Source: Eudorina sp. 2006-703-Eu-15
Taxonomy: Eukaryota > Chlorophyta > Chlorophyceae > Chlamydomonadales > Volvocaceae
Reading direction: 5' to 3'
Length of the DNA: 64,000 bases
Assembly: GCA_003117195.1 (NCBI GenBank)
Contig: BDSI01000034.1
Coordinates: forward strand, 580,956-644,955
In this document: piece by piece, positions 47,929 through 59,677 of the stretch
Layout of the letters: every line of letters starts with the position of its first letter
Position numbering within the stretch: position 1 is the first letter of the stretch
The notes under the pieces: model-generated
The model's database searches: none
What the model saw: the letters and a program-made list of their open reading frames with translations, nothing else
What the model was told of the DNA's origin: nothing
Translations under genes and position numbers: made by a program

Positions 47929-50900
47929 AGACAGCCCGGCGCGCCGTGCCGCTGCCGCCGCTGCCGTCCTGGACTGCACCGCTGACGCTGCAATTGCCGT
48001 CACCGTCACTGCCGCCGCCGGCGCAGCCGGCCGCCGCCGCCGTCAGCGACGGCCGCTGTTGCAGCCCTGACAGCGACGGCGATGCCCACGGCGAGTCAGC
48101 CCCGGCGCCGTAAGCCCTAGCCACGCCGCCGCCGAAGCTGCCGCCGCCGCCGCCGCCGCCGCCGAAGCCACTTGCAGGGCCGACAGCTGCGGCCGCGGTC
48201 GCGGCTGGGTCCGGATCTTCTGGGAAGAGACACGAGTTGAGGCTGCTACGGCGGGTGCGGCGCGTGGAGATGGCCCTGCCGCTCCGCGTCTCCAAAACCA
48301 TCAGGGACGACACCGCCTCCACTACCTCACACAGCTCATGCGTCAGGAGCTCCTGGGGAGGGGGGGCAGGCAGGCAGGGGGGGACAGAGAGATGCGGGGA
48401 AGGAGGCAGGCAGGCAAGGGGGGACGGAGGGATGGGGGGAGGGAGGCAGGCAGGCAGGGGGGATATCAAATTGGTAGACGGGGGGAGGGGGAGGTGAGGA
48501 GGGAGACCAGGGCAGGCGGTCAGCCCAACGGCACACGTGGCGACCCACGGGTCTGCCGGGTCGTTCAACGGTGCAACTCAGAAAGCATTGCGCCAGCCCA
48601 GCAAAACCCGCCACGCCGCGACCCCACATCCCAACCCCATGCCAACCGACCTGCGGCCAGGGCGCCTCCAGTAACTCCCGCCGCAGGCCCTCTGCCCAAT
48701 GTACGGCAGCCGCTGCCGTCGTAAATACGGTGCAGATCTGGCCACGCTCCGCGCCGGCCGCGCAGGGCGCCTGCGGAGGGTAACACGGGGCAGTACAACA
48801 CACAATGTGTGTTTGCGTGCTGCAGCAGGTTTTACTACAGCAGTAACAACGAAGGCCTCCAAACAGGAAGCTCCATGACAACAGCAACGTAGACATGCTG
48901 CTCATCACAGGAATTGCTGACCTGCAGCATCTGTGCATCACAGCGCTCCCGGTGGGGTAATCAATGATGTCGTACCTTGTAACCAGTGCCGTACGAGCTC
49001 ACACGCTGCAGCTGCGCCGCCGCCGCCTCCTGCAGCACCCGCAGCGCCGCCTCCGTCACCACCTGATTCCACGCCATGAGCATGCTGACGGCCGGGATCT
49101 GTACGACAACGTACGACACTCGTCCGACGGGTGCGCTGTAGACGTCGCGCAGCGGCGTCGCGTCGGCGGGCAGGCGCAGCGGCGGCAGCAGCGCCAACCT
49201 GGGCGAGAGGTTCGGACTCGTCACCCAGTACACGGCGCGAGTCTCCGTCGTGGAAGTCTTCAGCAGCTGCGGCGGCGATGACGGCGGGGTCGCCGCCGGC
49301 CTGCCGCCGCCGCCGCCGCCGCCGCCTCCAATGGAGGACCACAGCGCCGCCATCCTGTCAACCGTCGTCGCCAGCAGCCTGTAACCGGTGGGCAGCATCG
49401 CCGTCGACTGCGGGGACGCGCAACCGCCGCTGCCGCCGTCGCCGCCGCGGCGGCTGACCGTGGTCACGTCCAGAGCCGTCGTCCCGAGCAGCTGGCAGCC
49501 GCCGATGCCGCCGCTGGCAAACGCCGCCGTGGAGGTGGTGGAGGCATAGGCGGCGGCAAGGGCAGAGGCGTTGGAGGCGTAGGCGGTCGTGAGGGCTTCC
49601 GCGGTCACGGGGCAGCTCCCGCCGCCACCGCCAGCCCGTACGGCGGCGGCGGTTCTGTGGCGGTCCAGTGCCCCGCTGGATATGCGGCCGCCGGAGCGCT
49701 GGCCGCCGCTATTGGACCGAGGTTGCGAAAACGTGGCCAGGTGCAGAATCTGCGGGGCCGGCGGGGCCGGTGGGGGCCGATGCGGGTGGCGACAGCGGCA
49801 AGAGGGGCGGTAGGGAGCGCGCGGAAGCGGGCGCGCGCGAGGTCGCAGAGGGCGGCAAGGAAAGGGAACGGCTGCGCATTTTGTTTCGAGCAGCCGGACG
49901 TCGAGCCCGTGGACAGTTCGCCACCTCACCGTCACCGATGCCGAGGGCCACAGACAGCCACCACCCAGGAAGCCCTCCCAACAGGAAGCGGAAGCCCTTC
50001 CCCATACCCGTGGCCCGACAGCCCCGTCTCCCTCCCCCATACCCCCGCGTCCAACCTCCCCCAGGGCACCCCCTACCCCCACCTCCACTGGACCGCCGGC
50101 ACCCCCGTCCACCTCCTCTTCTGCAACTATCCCCAGTTCGCCCGTACCCTCACCCACGCGCAGTACGCCGACCTCGTCCGCCCCGACCGCCAATGCGCCT
50201 GCCACCGCTTCCCCGAGCTCTGGGGCGCGGGCACCCAGCACGTCATGTCCACCAGCCCCTACACCGCCTTGCCCCCTGCCATCATCCCCTACTGGAACAA
50301 GGGCGCCCGCTACCGGTCCACCGCCCGCCCCCTCCCCTTCCCCAAGTCCTCGCCGACGTTCGCGCCCATGCCCTCGCCTACACCGCCAACCTTGCCAAGT
50401 CCGCCGGCTGCGCGCAGTCTGATTTTGCGGGCTGGGTCCACACCTATGTCAGTGCCGTCGAGGCCGCCGTCGCCGCCCACGCCGCCACTCACCAGTTCCA
50501 GTGGCCTGTCCTCTCCGACCATGACCTTGCCGACCTCCGCGCCCTCTCCTCCGACTTCATCATCACCGTCACTGACAAGAGCTCCGCCACGCTACAGCTC
50601 ATCTGCAAACCGTACTACGCCCAGCAGTGCATGCGCGACCTTCACCTCCACGACACCTTCGCTGCTGCCCCACCGCCACCGCCCCCGCCTCCCGCCGCCG
50701 CTGACCCTGGCCCCGCCCCCGGCCCTCCGCCACCGCCGCCCCCACCCGCCACCCCCGCCCCGGACCCCACCACCGCCGCCCGCCGCCCACGCCCCTGTCC
50801 CCCCACCACCACCACAACCGCCCCCGGCCGTCGCCCCACCCCCTGCCGCCGCCCCCACGTACTACGCGCCTTGCACCGTCGACGCCATGCAGCAACACCT

Positions 50901-53900
50901 CGCCGCCCAGAACGCCGCCCTCCAACCCTGGCAGCTCGCGTTCGACACCACCTGCGCCCCCGCCTACTATGCCGGTACCCTCAAGATGCATAAACAGCCC
51001 CCCTCCATGCGCTACCTCGCTTGCTCCCATGCCTGCCCGTCTACATACATCAGCGGCCTGGTCACGGCGGTCCTCCGCGCCATCGTCCCCCTCTTCACCG
51101 CCCTGTGGCGGGAACGTATCCCCGACAGCGAGCCCTGGCTCTGTTTCTCCTCCAATGCCGTCACCCAGCTTGTCGCCGCCTACAACGCCCGCGGGTACAG
51201 TACCCGCCGCGCCGTCGCCCCGCAAGCCTGGGACTTCGAACGCCTCTACACCAACCTGCCGCACCACCTCCTGGGCGCCACCCTCACCGCTCTGTGTACG
51301 CGCTGCCTTGCTGCCACGCCCTTTATCCGGGTCGTCACCCTGGCCCCGCCGCCACACCGCCCCACGGACCCGCCCACGCACACCGTCACGTTCCACGCCG
51401 CTTCCCCCGGGCCACCCTATGCCGCCTCCGCCAACGGCCGCACCGTCACACGGGTCTTCTCCGTCGCCCAGTTTATCACCGTCCTCGTGTCCCTCCTGTC
51501 CTCCACCTTCATCGCCTTCGGCCCCGCCCTCGTGCGCCAACTCCTCGGCATCCCTATGGGCATCTCCGCCTCCCCCTTCATCGCGAACCTCTTCCTGGGC
51601 TGGTATGAGTTCGAGTTCATGGACCAGCGCAACGCCCCCGGCACCACCCCCTTCGCCAAGTCCGTGCTTACCCGCTTCCGCTTCTCCCTCCGGTTCCTCG
51701 ACGACCTTCTCTCCCTTAACAACCCCTTCCTCGCCCACCTGCGCTCCGCCGCCTCGCCACTGTTCCACGGCCTCCGGGGTATCTACCCGCCCGAGCTCGG
51801 CATCACAACCCAGCAACACAACCACCTGCCCGCCGGCTCCGTCCCTTTCCTCGACCTCCTCCTCGTCCCCACCCCACGCGACGGCGCCGACTGGTTCTCC
51901 ACCCACCTCTACGACAAGCGCGAACAGCCCGCCTTCGCTGGCGTCCGCCTCTCCCGCTTCGTCGGCCGCGACTCCAACGTCAACGAGGCCTGCAAACGCA
52001 ACATCTTCACGGGCCAGTTCCACCGCCTCCGCCGCGTCGTCACCGATGTTGACAACTTCTGCTCCGAGATCGCCAACCTCATCCTCTCGCTCGAGGCGCA
52101 GGGCTACCCCCGCCGCCAGCTCCTCGCCAAGTTTGACGCCCTCATCCGCGCCGCCCCACAGTCCTTCTACTACGCCCGGCGCACGACCCACCCCGACCTG
52201 CTCCGCGTCGTCCGTCAACACCTTCGCCCCGCCTGACCGACTCACCGGCTAAACACCTCCCCTCCCCTCCATCACCGCACCCCTACCACGGCTGCGGGCT
52301 ATGATACAGAGGTCGCCGTCCGGGCAACTCCGGCGGTGTTGATCTCCGTCGTCTCTCTACTTTCCTATAAATCCTCGGTTGAGCCCCGCATGCCGCTCCA
52401 TCGCCTCCCCCACACCCACCCATGGCGACACCCTCACCCCCTCGCGCCGCCCCTCCTCCCGCCCCTCACCACCCCTCCCCGTCACCGCCCTACGCCCCGC
52501 CGCCACACCACACTGCGTCACCCCCGCGGTCACCGATTGCTCCCTGATTGCGGAACTCCTGTTTCGGTGCCTGCCAACCCTACGCCCGTCTGCGATGTCG
52601 CCCTTCCGTGCACCCGTACGCCCGTACATTCTTGCATTGCTATTTCCGTCTACCGTTTCCTGGACCCACCCTCTTTCGCCGCGTCGCCGCCGGGTTTGCG
52701 TGCTCTTTTCTTTTTTTTCTTTAATTTAACCTTTGCCTTTGCCTGCCGTTTGTCTGCCCTTTGCTGCAACTCACATCTTCCGTTCGCCTCGCCGTCCGTC
52801 CGCGTTTCGTCCCATTTGCGCAGGTGAGTACTACGTTCTCGATAATTTGTGCTGTCTGGGGTGTGGTCCGTCCTCGTGCTGTCGCGCGTTGGTTGGTCCG
52901 GGTGGGTCCGGCGGCGACGCGGTCGCCCGAGGTAACAGTGAGCGCACAATTCAGGTATGTATGGTAAGTAACTTGGGTCGCGTATTGACTCCTGTGCCAC
53001 GTATCGGTTCCCCAATCCATACCCCCCATACCCGTGGCCCGACAGCCCCGTCTCCCTCCCCCATACCCGTGGCCCGACAGCCCCGTCTCCCTCCCCCATA
53101 CCCGTGGCCCGACAGCCCCGTCTCCCTCCCACGTGCACCCTTTCCCGCGCTTCCCCTACATCGCGCCCCACACCAGATGTAGCGACCGTCTCCCTCCTCC
53201 CCCTCAGATCCTCCAGATCCCCAGCCGCGAGTCAGGACCCCGCTCCCGAGTACCCTCGCACGGCCTCGTCCTCCCCTCCTCTGGGGCTCCACTGCCCTGG
53301 AGCCCTTCCCTGGAGCCCTCCCCTGCAGCCCTCTCCTTGAGCCCTCCCCACCTCCCCAGGCCCCCGAGAGGCCCCTTCCCGGGCCCGGCCCCCGCCTCGC
53401 CCCGCCCACCCACCCACCCACCCACCAAGGTGCCGCTGGGGCGGCCGCTGCCCCCCGGCCCACACTCCACATCCAGCCGCTCCTTGGCGGGGCCGCTCAA
53501 CACCACCTGGCCGCCGTGGGCCAGGTCCGCCACCGCCTTGCACGCCGCCACGCACGGCCCGCCGTACACCATGCGCGCGGCGGCGGCGTTGTACTGCAGC
53601 TCGCTGGGCGAGGGGAGCGCCCAGCTGATGCCCACCCGCACGCGGAGGCCCCTACAGGGAGGGCGGGAGGGAGGGCGGGCGGGCGGGGGCGGGGAAGGGG
53701 AAGGGGAGGAGGGTATAGGGCACACTGCATCAAACTGCGCTGATTGCCAAAACAAAGGTCAGGTCGGTGTACAGCATCATAGGAGAGGGGCGGAGGGATA
53801 AAATACCGCCGTCAACGGCAGGCAGGCAAAACGGAAACTAAGGAAAACGAGGGACAGCGTGACTCAAATAAATGCCGTACGGTACCGATTTGTACGGCAG

Positions 53901-56900
53901 ATAAACTGGATTCGACGCGCGCGTTGCCGATCGAGAGTCGAGCCATGAGGCCTTCGACCTCCTCCTTTCAGGAACCCTCAGGGGACGGACACACCTGAAG
54001 ATCAGGCCGGCGGCGGCGGCGGCAGCGGCGGCGGCCGAGGATCTGTACGGCACGCCGGACGCCGCAACCGACTGCGACGGCCCTGACGGCGCCACCGCCG
54101 CCCCTGGCGACGAAATCCTGGGCATCGCACTCCCGGGTCCCGCCGACGCTGCCGGGCTCGTCCACATCGCCATCACCGCCGACGCCGGCGTCGCCGCCGC
54201 CGTCACGGCGCCGCCGCCGGCGACGTTGGCGGCAGCGGCGGTGGCGGCGGCGGCGGCGGCGGCCTTGCTCATCAGCTGCCCCAGCGTCTGGCTGGGCTCC
54301 ATCGGGCTGAAGCCGCGGCGACGACTGGAGCGTGAGGACGGCAGCAGCGTCCGCGACCTGGATCCACGGGCACTGGCGGTGGTGGTGACGGTGGCGGCGG
54401 CGGCGGCGGCGGCGGAGACGTCCAGCTCGTCGTCGTCCCGGTCAGCCAGCCCGGCGAAGGCGACGGTGGCGCGGTGGCTGCGGCAGTCCCCGGAGAAGCC
54501 GCCGGCGAGGACGTGGTCGAAGGGCCGCGCACGGCTGTCCGCGTCCGTACCGCCGTCCGTACCTAGATCCATCGTGGCGTCGATGGTGTCGGCGTCGGCA
54601 CCGACGGTGGCGATCTCCCCGTCGGCGGTATTGGTCATGGACAGTAGGAGGCCGGCGACCGGAGGCAGCGAGTCCAAGATGCGCCAGCTGGGCGCTGGGC
54701 CGCGGGTTAGCGCTGACGACGGCGACGACAGCGGCGCCGCCGCCGCCGTCACCAACTGCTTCCCGGACGGCGGTACCGGCGGCGCCGACCGCGGTGACTG
54801 CAGTCGCGCCGCCGCCGCCGCCTGCTGCTGCTCGTATCGCTGGAGGTCCCCGTCCGGCGGCGCAGGCGGGGAGGACGAGCCCGCGGCGGCGGACTCGGCG
54901 TCGGACGCGCCGCGGTGCGGCGGCGTCGGCACCGGCGTCGGCGGCGTCGGGGGCCGCACGCACGACGGCGTCGGTCGCTGCAGCGAGCTCGCCGCGGCCA
55001 CTGCCTCTGACGGGCAGTTGCGGAACAGGAAGGAACCCCTGCCGATGCCCTTGAACAGCACCTTGGCGACTTTGCGCGATGGGCCGGCCGACAGGGCCGG
55101 CTTCAGCGGCGGCGGCGGCGGCGCCGCCGCCGCCGCCGGCAGTGTCAGGCACGACGGGATCGCCGACCCGCACGCAACAGGCTCCCCCGACAAGTCCCGA
55201 CTGACGATGGCGCTTCTGTCAACGCCGCCGAAGGGAGCCGGCGGCGCATTGCCAGGGTAGGCGGCGCCGCCACCGCAGGGCGACGGCCACGCGGCGTGCG
55301 TCCCGCCGCCAGACCCGGCGTCGGGGGGGCCGGTCCCGTCCATCGGAAGCACCGACGGCGGCGGGGGACCGCAGGGTGTGACGAGGGCGGTCGACGCCGA
55401 GCCGTCCAGACCCAGGGCCCCCTCCTCATCCTGCTCGTCCAAGTCGAGGACGTGCGGCGACGCCGCCAGTCGACTGCCCACCTGCAGCGGCAGCGGCGGC
55501 GGCAGCAGCTGCCGCTGCGCCAGAAGATTGGGCCTGCTGCCGCCGCCGCCACCGACGCTGTCGCCCCCGCGCACGGCCCTCGTCGTCTCGGAGCCGTCCA
55601 CAACGCTGCTGTCGGTGGCGGCGCTGCCGCCGCCGCCGCCGTCGCCGGTCGTCGCGCCGCCGACGCTGCCGCCCCGTCCACTCACGCCGCTCCGCACGCT
55701 GCCCGCGTCGTCCGGGAGCCGAACCTCCGGCCCAGCCTGCCCCCTCAAGCAGTGCGGCCGGCCCATCATAATCGTCCTCAGCGACGCCGCACGCCAGGCG
55801 CGCTGCTGCGGCGGCGCGCCGCTGCTCATACAGCTGTACGATCCAGCCCGGGCGGCCTTGTCGTCGTCGCCGCCGCCGTCGGCTCCGCTGCGCGCCAGTG
55901 ACGCCGTGTCTCCCAGCAGCATCAGCGGCGGCGCCGGGCGCCCCGCCGTACTCACCCGCGCGGACGGACAGGCCGCGGTCCGTACCCGCGCCATATTGAC
56001 AATGGCCAGGTCCGCCGTCGTCTGCGCCGCCGCCGTCGCCGCCGTCTCCGACGACGCCGCCACGTCGCAGCTCGCGCGCGCGCCAACGTGCGTTTCGCTC
56101 CGCCCCGCAACCGCCAACGACCGAAGCCACCGCGGGAACCCCGCCGATGTCAGGCCCGCGCCGGCAGCCGCTTCCTGCAACCGACCGTGGCCGCCGGAGC
56201 CGCTGCACCGGAGGTACGGCCGCGTGCTCGAGTTGGGCCGCGATTTACCGCCGCCGCCGCCGCCAGTTGCGGCGCTGTCCAGGCCGGATACCCCGTCGTT
56301 CAAGGTCCTGCAGGACCGTCCGCGGCTGTGGCCAGAGGGGGCGCCGCTGTAGCGGTTGCTCCGCTCCGCCAGGGCCGCTCGGGGTGTGAAGGGGAAGCCC
56401 TCCGGGAGGTCCACCGACACCACGCGGCATGACTGCGGGGAGGTGAGGTGAGGTGACACGGACAGGCGGTGCGGGCGAGGCAGTGTGCCATTTGGCATGG
56501 CGGGAAACGACACGGTCTGGTAGGGCAGGGCAGGCCGGGGAAGGACGCGGTCTGACAGGGCAGGGCAGGGCAGGGCAGGGCAGGGCAGGGCAGGGCAGGG
56601 CAGGGCAGGGCAGGGCAGGGCAGGGCAGGGCAGGGCAGGGCAGGGCAGGGCAGGGCAGGGCAGGGCAGGGCAGGGCAGGGCAGGGCAGGGCAGGGCAGGG
56701 CAGGGCAGGGCAGGGCAGGGCAGGAGGGCAGGACAAGAGGCACAGGGCATGGGGCTGGGATGTAGACGGTACGTCAAAGGCGCGTCGGGGCGCAAGGCGG
56801 AACTGGCCGGGGCACGGAGACGCGGCCCGGCTGAGCCTCGCCCTCCCGTCCCCAGCCCCTAAACAACCGCTCCGCATCCCGGCTCCCTCTGATCCCCACT

Positions 56901-58970
56901 GCCCCCCTCCTCCTCTGTAGCCCCCGCCACCCACCCACCGGTTGCTCCAACAGCTCCCGCGGCCAGGGCTGCACCAACAATTGCGCCTGGGGAAGGGGGG
57001 CAGCCGCAAGCAACCGGAGGGAGGTTAAAGAGAGGGAAAGACACACCCATTATAAACGAACCCGAGGGGGCGGGGGCTGGGAACCGGGGGTGCGCGGGGC
57101 GACACAAGCGCCGCGGATAGGCACGAGGCCGAGGTTTGGAGCACAGGTCAGATGTACGGATGGTGTACGGATGAGGTACTGTGAGGCGCGCGTCGCGTCG
57201 GCCGGGCCGCAACTTGGGCCACGTAGCACAGGGCCGACCCCAGCCGCAGTCCCAGCCGCAGTCCCAGCCCCAGCCGCAGCCGCAGCCGCAGCCGCAGCCG
57301 CAGCCGCAGCCGCAGCCGCAGCCGCAGCCGCAGCCCCAGATGACCGACCGGCCCACCCCGTCGGACTGAAGAGCCCGGCTTTTTGCCGCAACGGAGGTCC
57401 CTAATGTATCCGATCCGGTCTGGGCCGCAGTACGTACGGTTCTACGGCAACCCACCCACGCACTCACCCGCCCACCCGCCCCCCCACCTGCAGGTCCAGG
57501 GCGAAGGTCACCGCCTGCTTCACGGTGTGGAAGGCCAGGATGAACGAGTCGCCCTGTGCGGGCACCGGGTAGGGAGCAGTGCAACGGGGGTGTGGGTGTG
57601 GCGGGATGGTGTGTGTGGGGGGGAGAGGGATATAGGAAATTGGTAGACATTTTCAAACTGCGCTGCCGCCAGAGCAACGGTTCCACTGGAAAGAATCGGG
57701 GGCAGCACGTTGCGATGCGGGGGTTGCGCGAGGCCCCGGGCTGACGCACGAGATCCTGAGCTTGTTGAGCTCCTGGGGGGCCGGACAGCAACGGTGCCGA
57801 AAAGATGTGCGCACAACGGCGAGACGCGAGGCAGCGGGGGTCGTGAACGGAAACTGGGCAGTAGCGTCACGGGGGGGGGGACTGAGGGTGAATTCGTCCG
57901 AGGAGGAGGACATAGCGATTGGGGACTAAGTTCAATCCTGCCCCTCGGCAGCTGCTCCCCACAGCACGTGGCCCCGGCCCCCGCCCTCGCAGCCCTCACC
58001 CGTACACGCCGCGCCCACACACACTCACCTCCGTGGCTGACTCGTAGCCCTTGTACGTGAGCAGCAATTTCCGTACACACGTGTGGTGCAGCCGTACCGC
58101 CTCTGACATGACGGCGGCCGGCAGCGCCTCCCACAGCGCGGTGGAGTCCTGGGAAGCCGGGGGGCGGGGGAGCCAGGGGCGGGCCGGAGGGTGGGGAGGG
58201 GACGGCGAGGGCGGGGGCGGGGGCGGGGGCGGCAGGGACGGGGCGGCGGGATTGAGTGTGCTGTGCTGCTGCATACGGTAATACCAGCACACTACTAGCA
58301 CACAATCAGCCGTTCAAATAGCTGATATCTTGAAAATTTGACCAGGGCAATAACATCTACTCATAAGAAAACCAGTAATGTCCAAAGGCACGGCAGCATG
58401 TACGTAAGTAGGTTAATCATCAGAGGTACCGTACGTGACACCTGGACCTCTATCTTCCGTGCAACCACACTCGATCCCGCCGATTGCATGGCAGCCAGAA
58501 GCCGCGCGGATGGATCGTACGGCAACGACCCACGGGTCGCCCACCTGGATGTCGGTGACCAGCAGCGCCACTGGCCGCGCGGCGGCGCCTTCGCGGTGCG
58601 CCAGCTTCCAGTCCCAGGCGCCGCCCTCGTGCGCCCGCCGCCGCCGACTGCGCCGCCACAGCACCCAGCCGCCGCCGCCCAGCGCCGCCACCGCCAGCGC
58701 CGAAACCATCACCGCCGGCACCAGCGTCGCAATCCTCACCCCGAGGCCGACACTCCCGGACGCGGCCGCGGCTGCAGTCGTGCAGATCCCGGTCGCGACC
58801 CAAGGGTCAGTCCGTTGGCAGAATCCGGTCCAAAGACCGCGAACGGGCGGGCACAGGCGAGCCAGGCCCGCGAGGTGCTTCACGGCTTCACGGCGGGATA
58901 CAGACACGGAACCAGGCGGGGACGGCGGACGGCCGCAGAGTCCGACCTCTGCGAACCCCACACCCCACAC

Positions 58971-59011
<41 letters not shown>

Positions 59012-59645
59012 GTGGAGGCGCTGCGGCGTTGCTCTGCCCCGCAACGCCGCAACGCCCTCCGGATGGGGCAGGACCCCGCGCACCTTCGGATCCCTTCCTC
59101 CCCCGGCGGCATTCTCCACCGGACCTTTGCTCTGGCAGCAGCGCAGTTTGAATATGTCTGCACCAATTTCCTGTACCCCCCCCGCTTCCTCCGCCCGGGC
59201 CCCACGCACCCGAGTCGCCGCCACCCTCAGTCGCGGGGGCCGCCGTGAAGGCCAGGGAGGCCAGGTACTTCTCCAGGTACACCTGACCCATGGGTCGTTC
59301 GCGGCACCCAGGAAGCAGCACGAGCGGAAACCGACACACGGGAAGGCGACCGGTGTGGGAACAGCAAGGCCGGCAGAAGGACGCGTCAGCTGTAGGTCCG
59401 CATGTGGGGTTTGCTTCCGAAACCGGTTTGCTTCCGCAACCGGGACGACGACGTAGGCGTCGGGAGCGAAGCAGACAACACTATATACATAACATGAAGT
59501 ACGGCAACCGCAGTACGGCATCCCCGGTTAAGGTAACGAGCTTCGAAGCGTGGACAGGAGGAACTCACTTCGGGGGTGTAGAAGGCGGCCAGGGCCTGCT
59601 GGCCCTCCGCCAGGGCGCTCGACAGGCTCCTCGGTGGCTGCTGGC

Positions 59646-59677
<32 letters not shown>

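Larger units (their letters stand above)
50001..53130 (+). mobile_element. Penelope-like retroelement inserted antisense in a cyclase intron
   Basis: Lies wholly in the intron between the cyclase exons at 53651-53426 and 49749-48976, in opposite orientation. A 35-bp unit (cccatacccgtggcccgaca...) is present once at its left end (50001-50035) and three times at its right end (53025-53130). Penelope-like elements commonly carry such repeated ends (pseudo-LTRs or tandem partial copies). The reverse transcriptase frame fills most of the interior. Exact insertion borders and a target duplication were not determined. Confidence 0.78.

Noticed and set aside
48336..48480. Pro/Cys-rich repeats in the ggcagg-rich stretch as a possible exon
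   Set aside because: The stretch lies beyond a good acceptor (48353) of the cyclase exon and is made of short purine-rich repeats, so it is intronic.
50599..52245. 548-codon minus-strand frame opposite the Penelope-like reverse transcriptase
   Set aside because: It is the GC-rich antisense shadow of the RT frame, Gly/Glu/Val-rich with no motifs.
56556..56723. Interstitial telomere repeat
   Set aside because: The unit is CAGGG, not the TTTTAGGG or TTTAGGG of green algae.
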